From positions 124,001 to 188,000 of the forward strand of contig JAGOQJ010000001.1 in the NCBI GenBank assembly GCA_017991595.1: DNA of 64,000 nt, read 5' to 3'. The translations under genes were made by a program, and so were the position numbers. Source of the DNA: Candidatus Didemnitutus sp. (GTDB lineage Bacteria; Verrucomicrobiota; Verrucomicrobiia; Opitutales; Opitutaceae). The notes under the pieces are model-generated. The model was not told where the DNA came from. It ran no database searches and was given only the letters and a program-made list of their open reading frames with translations. Of this stretch, positions 37,801 to 46,520 are shown in pieces. Position 1 is the first letter of the stretch, and each line of letters opens with the position of its first letter.

Positions 37801-38257
37801 CCCCGAGACGCAGGACGCCGCCCTCTTCGCCGACGGCATGGACAACATCTGCTCCACCCACCAGCGCGTGGCGCAGAGCTACTTCGACGACGGCACCATC
37901 GCGCTCGCCTGCCCACCGCTCCGCGCCCTGCTTGAGATCATGACGCAGGGCGTCTCCGCCGAGGGTTGGACGCTCGATTCGCCCGCCTTCCGCGCACTCT
38001 TCACCCGCGACAACCTGCTCGCCAGCGACTGGTATCGCGCCCGGCTCGACGCCAAGCAGGCGCTCGACGTCCGCACCTGGCAGCGCCACGTGCAGACGCT
38101 CGAAGCCTACGTCGCCGTGCCGGTCAACGCCGACATCGTCGAGCGCCTCGGCCTGCGCACGCGGCTTGAAGCTGCGCGCGCCGAGTCCGCCCGCGTCGCC
38201 TCGCCCGCCTACCGCGCCGCCCTCGTCGGCACGCTCGGCGTGCAACCGCTCGGCTGA
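34847..38257 (+). CDS. Probable phosphoenolpyruvate carboxykinase (diphosphate type)
   Basis: Very large soluble protein of 1136 residues from ATG 34847 (34826 and 34790 are in frame upstream). It resembles the pyrophosphate-dependent PEP carboxykinases known from Propionibacterium and Entamoeba, also about 1100-1150 residues, which interconvert oxaloacetate plus PPi and PEP plus phosphate plus CO2. A P-loop-like VSGGGKSEISKAI lies near 490, and TGKSPSTTGAGSEGALTKGP near 855. It is unrelated to ATP- or GTP-PEPCK by these motifs. Codon use is strongly biased to C/G third positions, suggesting high expression. The family assignment is from memory of the sequence type and should be confirmed. 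A terminator follows directly. Confidence 0.65.
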   Translation: MSDQRATLHQAINLRLTMLGHVPVGDPSSVEWAHLAAPLIARQHERTRAQPAQPCPADTRLQAFLDRAFGAVGTVPRLPAQTLVLDRPGLARELSLPFDRDEHTTPLLKSYRLRNGVLHNPVNDRRTTKGVFHIVGGSGLAVPDDKLEVPPQAFLGLLDRALRPPPELQALPFTAGSGHEAHCFVSLLLRPLVVPAVPGFIGEKRMEIRFFAPGSLVANLDFVESIFGNGGDPYLPDNDAALNPAGWTGHTGCVILAPHLTGVTKRELGLPHYDAATPRQRRDGMCWQKPDERYNGGSAFKVCARDASGVIVTLIADNYFGYCKKEVKTQISYSANLYGLAEEEHAGGALVFPSYDQGDGVSGNRYVKQKGYSFADVARDYTALVDVQPEGYGIDRKYPDIFYVAEHTQFDLAAQRLTWQHAGRDYSLPLRAGCTYVRPSGYKIALERQPAQNTWRLIGTLAEVTLCHKPCTVSGGGKSEISKAISDAILPGPVFIADFERDMQRVADLIGRDYSDRFRDPARRGTDSRPILSTERSLGSVIKLLTPSDDYSDAYNEWLRSIPHYLREIVFVVKRHYVPAWGDRWREHFSADVINGNPGNELKCDNRKLVASYLRVGYETDGTWRVFGLREDFHPAAKVQMEDDITASVVVPAPALGRSAPARGELSQKFVENCEQRLFQRPDEAIHRGYDRFTESQLSEPGNFISNFEPLTRTDAQKLMDDAIGYTQYTAPMQDLVRRAATAESGPAYFVSSAHPRLVDGKPSKNPRYLQLRSDLADARSVHLAEMCTRLYRRLPVDVPVLMPVDAQVPGRRNNPPEPQAAIRSLAVFNPLHYFELPELFMEFISSMTGKSPSTTGAGSEGALTKGPFNALPAIIDLNAALVSNILTGLPSFVSAAGYVGPHCRVDHDISLLIPEIWSRMKPEVREPAYLIREGYLEKCEDFVHAGRPVQASRLGYRITEKFAREFLARMFTHPHSVFTEAMLRPETQDAALFADGMDNICSTHQRVAQSYFDDGTIALACPPLRALLEIMTQGVSAEGWTLDSPAFRALFTRDNLLASDWYRARLDAKQALDVRTWQRHVQTLEAYVAVPVNADIVERLGLRTRLEAARAESARVASPAYRAALVGTLGVQPLG

Positions 38258-38266
38258 TCGATCGTG

Positions 38267-38299
38267 CGGGCGGCGGTCACCCCGCCGCCCGGAGTTTTC
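38267..38299 (+). terminator. Terminator after the PEPCK candidate
   Basis: CGGGCGGCGG (38267-38276) pairs with CCGCCGCCCG, closing a loop of about five bases, followed by GAGTTTTC. The stem is strong but the T-run is short. Confidence 0.7.
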
Positions 38300-38661
38300 A
38301 TGCACTTTACAGACGGCTTTCTGGGACGTCTCATCCAACTCTATGGCAAATAGCAGGGCGCATCGGGTTGAAGCGTCTTGCTACGAAAAAGCATTTAGGC
38401 GCAATCATTCCCCAGTTTGAGATAATCTCCGTCAATTCTCGGCACAGTTCCAATCTGCGCAGCAATAGTCCCATACGTGGTGGCTAGTCACAGCTCAGAA
38501 TTATCAATTTCTAAGGGATGGCAGTTGTCAGAGAAGAGTCTTGTCCGCAGCTTCCCAGCACAACGGGAAATCCTTCCCAGGCGATTCTGACGTAATCTCA
38601 AAGGCGAAATGTTCTCGGCCTTGCCATATCTCGCGTGGGCAAATGAAGACTAATCCTGTCA
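38300..38661. other. AT-richer intergenic border of the methylase/nuclease island
   Basis: About 360 bp with clearly lower G+C than the neighbours and no convincing ORF in either strand. It probably carries the promoter of the methylase gene. No tRNA, integrase or direct repeat marks the border. I see no palindrome long enough to call an operator. Confidence 0.5.
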
Positions 38662-40863
38662 ATGATTGAAGACTGTTTCAATGTGTCGTTTGTGGCGCGG
38701 CTGGCTCTGAAGGAGAAACAAATCCAACAGAACATCCGACCGATCATCGGCGTGCACAAATGGTTTGCCCGCCGCCCCGGCACACTGTTCCGAGCGCTCA
38801 TGCTGGCCGAGTTTCTCGGCCGGCCGGTGGCGCAGACCTACTACCAATCGCATCGTCTGTCGGGCCGAAAGGTGGCCGATCCCTTCATGGGCGGGGGCAC
38901 GCCCATTCTCGAGGCGAACCGGCTCGGCTGTGATGTGACCGGGTTCGACATCAACCCGATGGCGTGGTGGGTGGTGAACGAGGAGATCACGCATCTCGAT
39001 CTTGCAGCCTATCAGGCGGAGGTGGCCCGGCTGCAAAAATACCTTCAGAAGGAACTGGGCGATTTTTATACCACGCAGTGCGTGGTCGATGGAAAAGCTG
39101 GCTGCCCGGTGAAGACCTTTCTCTGGGTCAAGACCTGCGCCTGTTCGGGGTGCGGACACATCAACGATCTTTTCCCGGGCCGCTTGCTGGCGGAAAACGA
39201 CCGCCATCCGCGGCCTGTGCTCATCTGCTCCGATTGCGGCGAATTGAACGAAGTGGATGATGTGGCCGGGAAAAAGCTGCCCGGCTGCCGCGCTTGCGGC
39301 ACGCAGCTGAGCAACGAACCCGTGGTCACACGGGGGCGCTTCAAGTGTGTCAGCTGTCATACGGAACAGCGTATCCCGCAGCACCAGCCGGAGCCGCTCG
39401 CGCACCGGATGTTCGCGATCGAGTATCACAACCCGGCGTGCAGCCGGCCGCACCAGGGGCGGTTCTTCAAGAAGCCGGACAAGGACGATCTGGCCAAGGC
39501 GCAGCAGGCGGAGCAACGTTTCGCGAAACTGGATACGCGGTTTGTGCCCGACGATCTCATCCCGTCAGGAGATGAAAGCACCCGGCTTCATCGCTGGGGC
39601 TACCAGCGGTGGAGCCAGCTGTTTCATCCGCGCCAGTTGTTGGGCTTGGAACTCAGCGCTCGCTTCATTGCGAAGCTATCCGACAACCGCATCAAATCCG
39701 CACTGAGCACCAATCTCAGTGATCTTCTGCGTTATCAGAACAGTCTTTGCCGCTACGACACCCGTGCGCTGAAGGTGCTGGATATTTTTTCCGTCCACGG
39801 GTTCCCGGTCGGGTTGATCAGCGCCGAAGCCAACCTGCTGGGATTCACCAACGCCGACGGGCTGCCGGTCGGCAGCGGCGGCTGGGTCAACATCACCGCC
39901 AAATATGCCAAGGCCAAGGCGTATTGCGACGCGCCGTTCGAGGTCCGCTACGAAGGCCGCCGCAAGCACCTCGTGCCGACGACCGAATGGATCGGCGAGC
40001 ATCGCAACGGCGTGAATCCGCCCGAGTCACGCCGCGTGGTGCTGAAGTGCGATGATTCCTCCCGGTCGGTCCTGCCGCGGCGGTCCTTGGACGCGGTTTT
40101 CACGGATCCGCCCTATTTCGGCAACGTGCAGTATTCCGAGCTGATGGATTTCTGCTATGTGTGGCTGCGCAAACTGGTCGGCGACCAGCACGCCTGTTTC
40201 AAAACACCCAGCACGCGTCACGATGACGAAGTGGTGGGTAACGAAACCGCGGGCCGCGGACTGGCTGTTTTTGCCGATCGCCTGGGCAAGGTCTGGCGCG
40301 TAATGGGCGGCGCGCTCAAGGACGAGGCGCCGCTGACCTTCACTTTCCATCACAATGATATCGCCGCGTATGCCGCCGTGGCGGTGGCGATTCTCGATGC
40401 GGGGCTGGTATGTTCTGCGTCGCTCCCGTGTCCGGCGGAAATGGGCGGTTCCATTCACATCAGCGGCACCGGCTCGTCCATCATCGATACGGTGTTTGTC
40501 TGCCGGAAACATGGTCGCACCCGGCGGAGCTGGCTGGTTTCGGATGTCACCCGGCTGCTCGATCTCGTGACCGCCGATTTGCAGGCGCTGGCCGATGCGG
40601 AGGTGAAGCCCACCTTGGGCGACGCACGCTGCGTCCTGATGGGGCACCTGACGCGCATGGCCGTGTGGCACCTGCGTGAGTCGTGGAGCCGGGAAGGCGG
40701 GCCGGAAGGGCGACTCGAAAGAGTGAAAGCTTGGTTCACAACCTTTGGCCCGTGGGAAGAGCGCCTGCGGGCGTTCGATTTGAAGCGCTTGCGCCTTCCC
40801 GACGAAACTGTCTCGTTGGTCGCCGAAGAACCGCTCCCCAAGGAGGAATATGCAGCCTTTTGA
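38662..40863 (+). CDS. Zn-ribbon DNA adenine methylase (COG1743/DUF1156-like)
   Basis: DNA methyltransferase of 733 residues. HKWFARRPGTLFRA (32-45) resembles the WWARRP block of DUF1156 proteins. AdoMet motif I is ADPFMGGGT (72-80), followed by GFDIN. The catalytic motif is DPPY at 482-485. Between them lie four CxxC knuckles (CSGCG, CSDCG, CRACG, CVSCH; about 155-235), likely two zinc ribbons that could read DNA. The order motif I, then target region, then DPPY fits an alpha-like N6-adenine enzyme with a large insert. The nuclease gene overlaps its end by 14 bp, so both are translationally coupled; this is the modification half of a probable R-M pair. Confidence 0.85.
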   Translation: MIEDCFNVSFVARLALKEKQIQQNIRPIIGVHKWFARRPGTLFRALMLAEFLGRPVAQTYYQSHRLSGRKVADPFMGGGTPILEANRLGCDVTGFDINPMAWWVVNEEITHLDLAAYQAEVARLQKYLQKELGDFYTTQCVVDGKAGCPVKTFLWVKTCACSGCGHINDLFPGRLLAENDRHPRPVLICSDCGELNEVDDVAGKKLPGCRACGTQLSNEPVVTRGRFKCVSCHTEQRIPQHQPEPLAHRMFAIEYHNPACSRPHQGRFFKKPDKDDLAKAQQAEQRFAKLDTRFVPDDLIPSGDESTRLHRWGYQRWSQLFHPRQLLGLELSARFIAKLSDNRIKSALSTNLSDLLRYQNSLCRYDTRALKVLDIFSVHGFPVGLISAEANLLGFTNADGLPVGSGGWVNITAKYAKAKAYCDAPFEVRYEGRRKHLVPTTEWIGEHRNGVNPPESRRVVLKCDDSSRSVLPRRSLDAVFTDPPYFGNVQYSELMDFCYVWLRKLVGDQHACFKTPSTRHDDEVVGNETAGRGLAVFADRLGKVWRVMGGALKDEAPLTFTFHHNDIAAYAAVAVAILDAGLVCSASLPCPAEMGGSIHISGTGSSIIDTVFVCRKHGRTRRSWLVSDVTRLLDLVTADLQALADAEVKPTLGDARCVLMGHLTRMAVWHLRESWSREGGPEGRLERVKAWFTTFGPWEERLRAFDLKRLRLPDETVSLVAEEPLPKEEYAAF

Positions 40864-41854
40864 AGCCACGCCCCGGCAGCTGTCACAGGACGCCGACCAT
40901 TTCATCGATGCAGTCTTCGCCGATTTGGGCTCCGAGTTCCTGACCATGCCGCGGGGCGATGGTTTTGTGGACTACGATCAGTTCGCGGAGGCGTATGAAC
41001 ATCTCAAACTCGTCACACGTTCCTTCTCGGTCCTCGATTCCGAGGCGGCGTTCGGCGAACTGTGCAAACTGCCGTTGAGCTTGCTGGTCGTGCGGTCTGT
41101 GCTGGGTTTCACGCCCTCGGAATGGGCTTACGTCGCATCTGAAAGGACTGGCGAGGTGGTTTCCCAGGGGTTTGCTCGCACCTTGGACAGGGATGTCCGG
41201 CTGAGTCCCAAGGGGCCTTTTCAACCGTCACAGCTTCAGGAGCGGAGAATGCGCGCCATGCTCCGGGCGGCGTTCGACCTTATCCGTGAAGGCGCACCGA
41301 AACCGGTGAAAGGATCGGTTCATCGCCTGCACAAGGCGGACACCGCGAGCGGTCTGGCCGGCGTCGCGCATCTGGCGGCCATGGGCGCACCCTACGCGAT
41401 GCTGCTCTACGAGCGTTTTCTTGGCCGGCCGTTCGCCGGGCACCGGGATTCGGTGAGCGAACTGGTGGGTGACGTGCTGGAGAGCGCGATCGAGGCCACA
41501 CTGACGGACCGGAAGATTTCATTCCGAAAAACCAAGCGGGCGGAACGGCTGCCAGGGTTCGACCAGGCTCCTGACTTCATCATTCCCGATGAATTTAATC
41601 CCCGCGTCGTCATCGAGGCAAAGATCACCGAGGACGATGGCACCGCGCGGGACAAGGTTACGAGAGTGCAGCATCTGGCCGCGATCAGTCGTCGGAAGGG
41701 CTTTCAACTGGTGGCCTGCATTGGCGGTCGCGGCTTCAAGGTAAGAAGGGAGGATATGCGCAAGCTGCTCATCGCGACGCAGGGAAAAGTGTTTACCGCC
41801 CGAACGCTCGATAGGTTAGTTCAACATACGATGCTCCGGAAATTCCGTATTTAG
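40850..41854 (+). CDS. Putative restriction endonuclease with PD-(D/E)xK site
   Basis: Protein of 334 residues starting at ATG 40850, inside the methylase gene. The first 220 residues are mainly helical with no known domain. The C-terminal third has GFDQAPDFIIPDE...VVIEAKITEDDG: Asp242 after Pro, then Glu256-Ala-Lys258, the spacing of a PD-(D/E)xK nuclease, followed by a helix DKVTRVQHLAAISR that fits the conserved alpha helix after the active site. Together with the coupled methylase it most likely cuts unmodified DNA. I recognise no named restriction enzyme; the target sequence is unknown. Confidence 0.72.
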   Translation: MQPFEATPRQLSQDADHFIDAVFADLGSEFLTMPRGDGFVDYDQFAEAYEHLKLVTRSFSVLDSEAAFGELCKLPLSLLVVRSVLGFTPSEWAYVASERTGEVVSQGFARTLDRDVRLSPKGPFQPSQLQERRMRAMLRAAFDLIREGAPKPVKGSVHRLHKADTASGLAGVAHLAAMGAPYAMLLYERFLGRPFAGHRDSVSELVGDVLESAIEATLTDRKISFRKTKRAERLPGFDQAPDFIIPDEFNPRVVIEAKITEDDGTARDKVTRVQHLAAISRRKGFQLVACIGGRGFKVRREDMRKLLIATQGKVFTARTLDRLVQHTMLRKFRI

Positions 41855-41953
41855 CTTTAGCTCCGATCCAACATCCCCGGCCTCGCAGTTGGTGACCAGA
41901 GCCTGGAGGTTCTCGAAAAAGAGGGGAGAGCTGTTGTAACTGCAAGGTTGCGC

Positions 41954-43477
41954 TCAATGCGCGGTCAGCGCTGCGGTTTCCGAGCGTGCCGCTTCTAACG
42001 TTGCGAGGACTTCACGCAGCGTCTTGCCCTGCTCCCGTTGGGCGGAGAGGTAATCGCGCAACACACCGGCGAGACTCGCGTCGACGCGCTGCGCCCGCTC
42101 TTTGAGCGGGGTTGTCGTCGGACCTCTGCCGGACGAGCTCAGCTGCCGTTGCACCAGCCCCCATTCGCGTTTGGGCATCACCACGCGGTAGGTGCGCGTC
42201 GGTTCGAGCTCGGGTTGGAGCAGGCCGCCGCGCTTGGTGCGACGAGCGCTGAAGCCGGACCACTCCGGCTTTTCCTTTCCTGCGCGTTGCAGGCCCGTGA
42301 AATAGGTGGCGATCTCCGTGCCAGTCAGTTCCGCGGCGACGAGGTTGGCGCCGATCAGGCCGACGGCGCGGTAGAGCGAATTGTAGTCCAGCCGACCGGA
42401 GGGGAGCACGTCGCGGACGACTTGCGACGGCAGGCAGAAACCGATCTCGGCTCCGGTCTGCGTGCGCAGGGCCTCCGCGCCGAGCCGGCCGATCTCGGAT
42501 GCGGTGAGGAGCGTCTCGTTCTCGATCACGAAGTCGCCGGCTTCCGGAGCGGCCGCACACTCCGCCGCGGCGACGAGTTCCATCATGGCTGGGTCGGGCG
42601 CGCATGCGGTGCCAGTCATCTCCACCAGCGAACCGCCATAGCGCACGATGCGCCCGGTGCGACGGTCGATCTCGAGTTTGATCAGGCCCGCCCAACGCGC
42701 GTAGGAGCCGGCTTGCACGACCAAGGCCTCGGTGCCGGGCACGACGATGGGGGCGCGGACGATCTCGTGCGTATGCGCGGAGACGAAGAGCGCGACTTCC
42801 GGGGCCAGCTGCGAAAGTTCCGCGCATGGCTTCGTGCCTTCGTGGCAGACCGCCACGACCACGTCCGCTCCGGCGGCGCGCAGCGCGCGGGCTTCCTGCG
42901 CTAGCCGGCGACCGCTCGCGCGGAGGTCGAGCAGGCCCTCGCGCGTCCGGCCGTCCCGCGCTGCCAAGGTCAACCCCACCAAGCCGACTTGCACCTCGCC
43001 GATCCGCACCAGACGCGCCGGCTCGAATAGTGGCTGGCCATCGGTGCCGAGGATATTCGCGCATAGCAGCCGCTGGCCGAGCGCCTCCTCGTGACGCCGC
43101 AGGCGCTCGAGCGGCACGCGATCCAGATCGTGATTGCCGATTGCCACCGCGTGATAACCGATGCGCCGCATGGCCTCGTAAGTGATCAGCCCTTGGGTGC
43201 GCGCGCCGATCAGGTCGCCTTTCTCGGTGAGATCGCCGGCGTCCACGACCAGCACGTCGCCGCACTCCCGGCGCAATTGCGCGACAAATCCCGCCACATA
43301 CGGGAGGCCGCCGGCGCCGTCCTCCCGTGCCCGCACATGGTCATGGATGTCGTTCGTGTGCACGACGACCAGCTGTGCGAGCGGCGCGTCTGGCTCCGGG
43401 CGCGCGGTCGCCGCAATCGGCAGCGCGACGACGAGCAACCACAGCCGCAGGAAAAAGGAGGGTTTGGTTTTCATCAT
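41954..43477 (-). CDS. Secreted 5'-nucleotidase / 2',3'-cyclic phosphodiesterase family protein
   Basis: Protein of 507 residues from ATG 43477 (or 43474) with a signal peptide (KTKPSFFLRLWLLVVALP then IAATA). The metallophosphatase domain has the two-metal motifs HTNDIHDH, DAGDL, GNHDLD, CHEG and SAHTHE. The C-terminal 5'-nucleotidase domain starts near 320 and holds the substrate NSLYRAVG-type stretch and GFSARR. It would hydrolyse nucleotides in the periplasm. It is a single gene after the methylase/nuclease island, on the opposite strand. Confidence 0.9.
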   Translation of the reverse strand: MMKTKPSFFLRLWLLVVALPIAATARPEPDAPLAQLVVVHTNDIHDHVRAREDGAGGLPYVAGFVAQLRRECGDVLVVDAGDLTEKGDLIGARTQGLITYEAMRRIGYHAVAIGNHDLDRVPLERLRRHEEALGQRLLCANILGTDGQPLFEPARLVRIGEVQVGLVGLTLAARDGRTREGLLDLRASGRRLAQEARALRAAGADVVVAVCHEGTKPCAELSQLAPEVALFVSAHTHEIVRAPIVVPGTEALVVQAGSYARWAGLIKLEIDRRTGRIVRYGGSLVEMTGTACAPDPAMMELVAAAECAAAPEAGDFVIENETLLTASEIGRLGAEALRTQTGAEIGFCLPSQVVRDVLPSGRLDYNSLYRAVGLIGANLVAAELTGTEIATYFTGLQRAGKEKPEWSGFSARRTKRGGLLQPELEPTRTYRVVMPKREWGLVQRQLSSSGRGPTTTPLKERAQRVDASLAGVLRDYLSAQREQGKTLREVLATLEAARSETAALTAH

Positions 43478-43607
43478 GGGGAAGGCGAGATTCGGACAGC
43501 GCGATGCTCGAGTCATTCGAAATATATATTCATGGCACGGCGCGAAAGCCGCACTTGGAGCTTGAGCAGGCTGAAGGTGCGCAGTGCCACGGCGTCTGGC
43601 GGGGGCA

Positions 43608-43633
43608 CGAAAAAGGCCGGTCGTGAGACCGGC
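43608..43633 (-). terminator. Terminator of carA
   Basis: On the minus strand GGCCGGTC and GACCGGCC pair around TCAC and are followed by TTTTTCG. It lies about 65 bp after the carA stop. Confidence 0.85.
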
Positions 43634-43699
43634 CCGACTTGGCGCCTTTTACCTGAATCTGACCCCCTCGCGCGCGGCGTCTCGCGGCGTGCGCGCAGC

Positions 43700-44872
43700 T
43701 CAGATCTTGCCGGCCTTGCGCTTGGCGACGAGGGCGTAGAAGTCCTCGAAGAGCGGGTCGGCGTCGTTCGGGCCGGGGGCGGCTTCGGGGTGATACTGCA
43801 CGGAGAAGACCGGCAGCTCCTTGTGGCGGAGGCCCTCGACGGTGTTGTCGTTGAGGTTGATCTCCGTGACCACGGCGCTGCGGGCTTCGAGCGATTTCGG
43901 GTCGGTGGCGAAGCCGTGGTTCTGCGCGGTGATGGAGACCTTGCCGGTTTCGAGGTTTTTCACCGGCTGGTTGCCGCCGCGGTGGCCGAACTTGAGCTTG
44001 AAGGTCGTGCCGCCGAGGGCGTGCGTGATCATCTGGTGGCCGAGGCAGATGCCGAAGGTCGGGTAATCGGGCAGGAGCGCGCTGACGGTTTTGTGGATGT
44101 AGGGCAGCGCGGCCGGGTCGCCCGGGCCGTTGGAGAGGAAGAGGCAGTCGACGCCGGCCTCGCGCACCTGTTCGGCGGTGGCGGTGGCGGGGAAGACGTG
44201 GACGTCGAACCCGTGGCGGACGAGCTTGCGGAAGATGGTGTATTTCGCGCCGTAGTCGAAGGCGGCGACCTTGAACCGCGTGGCGTGCGGGGGCTTCGCG
44301 CCGAGGGTGGTGCCGACGGGGAGGTAGGCGGCGTTGAAGCGCGAGGCGTCGTCGGTGCCCCAGACGTAGGGGGCCTTGCAGGTGGTGTCCTTGACGTAGT
44401 CGGAGCCGGCCATGTCCTGCCAATTCTTGGCGCGGGCGACGGCGTCGGCTTCGGAAATGGGCTGCGTGCTGAGGCAGCACTTCATGGCGCCGGTGACGCG
44501 GAGCTTCTTGGTCAGGGCGCGGGTGTCGACCTCGCTGATGCCCGGGATGCCGTGTTTCGCGAGGTAGGCGTCGAGCGACATCTGGCTGCGCCAGTTGCTG
44601 ACGATGGGGGAGACCTCGCGCACGACGAAGCCGGAGGCCTTGGGGCCGGCGTGTTCCTCGTCCTCCTCGTTGATGCCGTAATTGCCGATCTGGACCGCGG
44701 TCATCGTGACGATCTGCCCGAAGTAGGACGGGTCGGTCAGGATTTCCTGATAACCGGTCATCGAGGTGTTGAAGACACACTCGCCGGCGATGGTTGCCTC
44801 GGCGCCAAAAGCGGCGCCGCGGAACACACTGCCATCTTCAAGGGCCAAAATCGCGGGTTTGGGAGCGGACAT
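43700..44872 (-). CDS. carA: Carbamoyl-phosphate synthase small subunit
   Basis: Glutaminase subunit of 390 residues that delivers ammonia to CarB for arginine and pyrimidine synthesis. The N-terminal domain starts ALLALEDGSVFRG-like (here ILALEDGSVFRG) with FNTSMTGYQEILTDPSY. The class I glutaminase part has FLSNGPGDP, the nucleophile Cys in FGICLGHQM, and HPEA with the catalytic His. ATG 44872 (MSAPKPAIL) is the family start; a frame running on to 46294 is only overlap with the ktrB region. carB is not adjacent. A terminator follows. Confidence 0.96.
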   Translation of the reverse strand: MSAPKPAILALEDGSVFRGAAFGAEATIAGECVFNTSMTGYQEILTDPSYFGQIVTMTAVQIGNYGINEEDEEHAGPKASGFVVREVSPIVSNWRSQMSLDAYLAKHGIPGISEVDTRALTKKLRVTGAMKCCLSTQPISEADAVARAKNWQDMAGSDYVKDTTCKAPYVWGTDDASRFNAAYLPVGTTLGAKPPHATRFKVAAFDYGAKYTIFRKLVRHGFDVHVFPATATAEQVREAGVDCLFLSNGPGDPAALPYIHKTVSALLPDYPTFGICLGHQMITHALGGTTFKLKFGHRGGNQPVKNLETGKVSITAQNHGFATDPKSLEARSAVVTEINLNDNTVEGLRHKELPVFSVQYHPEAAPGPNDADPLFEDFYALVAKRKAGKI

Positions 44873-45048
44873 TAAAGAGGCACGAAAAGCAGTTCGCCCG
44901 GGGGTGTCTAGCGAGATTCCGAGAAACTGCGGGGCATAATTCCAACTGGGCGGCGCGGTGGGACTTCCGCCGCGCCGGCGACGCCTTCGCTCGCGGTGGT
45001 TGCCGATGATCGGCTCAATCCGGAAAGGCACAGGCCGACGGTCTGGCC

Positions 45049-46395
45049 TCAGAGGGCGACATCCTCCTCCGGGTGATTCGTGTCGTCCAGGGTGGAGCGG
45101 CTGACCAAGGCCATACCGAGCGCCAGCGGACCGACGCGCCCGAGGAACATCAGGGCAATGAGGATGAATTTGCCGGTGGCGGACAGCGCTCCGGTGATGC
45201 CGCGGCTGAGGCCGACCGTGCCGAGGGCGGAGGCGCCTTCGAAGACCAGATCGGCCACGGGTGCCGTTTCTACGAGGGTCAACGCGTAGATGCCGGCGCA
45301 GAGGGTGAGGCTGTAGAGCGTCACATTGGCCACGGCCGCGCGCACGCGGGCGTCGGGCACCTCGCGGTGGAGAAACCGCACTTGCGAGCGTCGCCGCGCG
45401 ACAGCCAGCATCACCGCCCAGAGTGCGGTCAGGCTCGTGGTCTTGATGCCGCCGCCGGTGCCGGAAGGAGAGGCGCCGATGATCATGGCGATCGTCAGCA
45501 GCAGCACCGAGCTGGCGGACAGCGCGCCGATCGGCACCGTGTTGAAGCCCACCGTGGTGCTGGCGCTCATCACTTGGAAGAACGCGGTCATCCAGCGTTC
45601 GCCCGGCGGCAGGGCCGCGATGCTCGGTTCCGTCGTGGCGAAGAGCAGCGTGCCGATGACGACGATCCACGCCGTGCTGACGAGGATGATCTTCGAGGTC
45701 AGGGTCAGCCAGGCCTTCCGTCCGCGCACGAACGCCCAGCAGTCCGCGGCCACGATGAAGCCGATGGCGCCGAGATAGCTCAGGATCGAGATGACGGTGT
45801 TGAGCCAGAGGTCGCCGCGGAAGCTCTCGAAACTGTCGCCATAGAGCCCGAAGCCCGCGGTGCAGAACGCGGACACGCTGTGGAACACCGCCTCCCACAC
45901 CGGGTGCTCGACGCCGCGTGCCGCGAACACCGGGGTGAGCGTCAAGGCGCCGAGGGCTTCGATCCCGAGAGAAAACAGGACCACCACGCGCAGGAACGAG
46001 CCCACGGCAAAGCCGTCCGGCAGGCTGAGCGCCGTGGCCCCGACTTTCTCGCGCAGCGCCGGCAGCCGTCCGGTGACCGACAGCACGGTGAACGACCCGA
46101 GCGTCATGTAGCCCAAGCCTCCCAGTTGCATGAGGAGGAGAATCACGAACTGCCCGGCTCCCGTGTAGGCGGTTCCGGTGGGCACCGTGACGAGGCCAGT
46201 CGTCGACACGGCCGATACCGTCGTGAAGAGGTGATCGAGCCAAGTGGTGACCGCCCCTTCGCGTTGAGATAGGGGCAGCAGCAACAGTCCCCAACCGAGG
46301 GTGACGTAGAAGGCGTAACCGAGCGGCACAAGCCGCACCGGATCGGAAAACAGCCGTTCGAGCCGGGCGCGAACGACGGCAAGCAGTGGAGTCAT
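45049..46395 (-). CDS. ktrB: KtrB/TrkH-type potassium transporter membrane subunit
   Basis: Integral membrane protein of 448 residues from ATG 46395, close to the usual KtrB size; GTG 46485 and ATG 46479 lie in frame upstream. Four repeats of the membrane-pore-membrane fold carry the filter Gly residues: VSTTGLVTV, CTAGFGLYG, TVGFNTVP and GTVGLSRG. The intramembrane gate loop SGTGGGIKTTS is present. It moves K+ (perhaps with Na+) inward. The usual cytoplasmic RCK partner (KtrA/TrkA) is not next to it. A c-di-AMP riboswitch precedes it. Confidence 0.93.
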   Translation of the reverse strand: MTPLLAVVRARLERLFSDPVRLVPLGYAFYVTLGWGLLLLPLSQREGAVTTWLDHLFTTVSAVSTTGLVTVPTGTAYTGAGQFVILLLMQLGGLGYMTLGSFTVLSVTGRLPALREKVGATALSLPDGFAVGSFLRVVVLFSLGIEALGALTLTPVFAARGVEHPVWEAVFHSVSAFCTAGFGLYGDSFESFRGDLWLNTVISILSYLGAIGFIVAADCWAFVRGRKAWLTLTSKIILVSTAWIVVIGTLLFATTEPSIAALPPGERWMTAFFQVMSASTTVGFNTVPIGALSASSVLLLTIAMIIGASPSGTGGGIKTTSLTALWAVMLAVARRRSQVRFLHREVPDARVRAAVANVTLYSLTLCAGIYALTLVETAPVADLVFEGASALGTVGLSRGITGALSATGKFILIALMFLGRVGPLALGMALVSRSTLDDTNHPEEDVAL

Positions 46396-46520
46396 GGAGA
46401 TCGACCTGAAACCCGCATCCGGCGGCGCGAACCGTTTCTCTCGCGTCGTGGCGGCAGGGGATGTTGGTGGAGTGACCATGGGCACTGCGCTTGCAGGCTC
46501 AGAGGATCGCCCTTCCCGAG

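Noticed and set aside
34550-38338. Long antisense ORF opposite the PEPCK candidate (about 1262 codons)
   Set aside because: Val/Gly/Glu-rich low-complexity product expected from the opposite strand of a C-ending-codon gene; no signal or domain.
44873-46294. N-terminal extension of the carA frame into the ktrB gene
   Set aside because: Runs out of phase through ktrB; CarA homology starts at ATG 44872.
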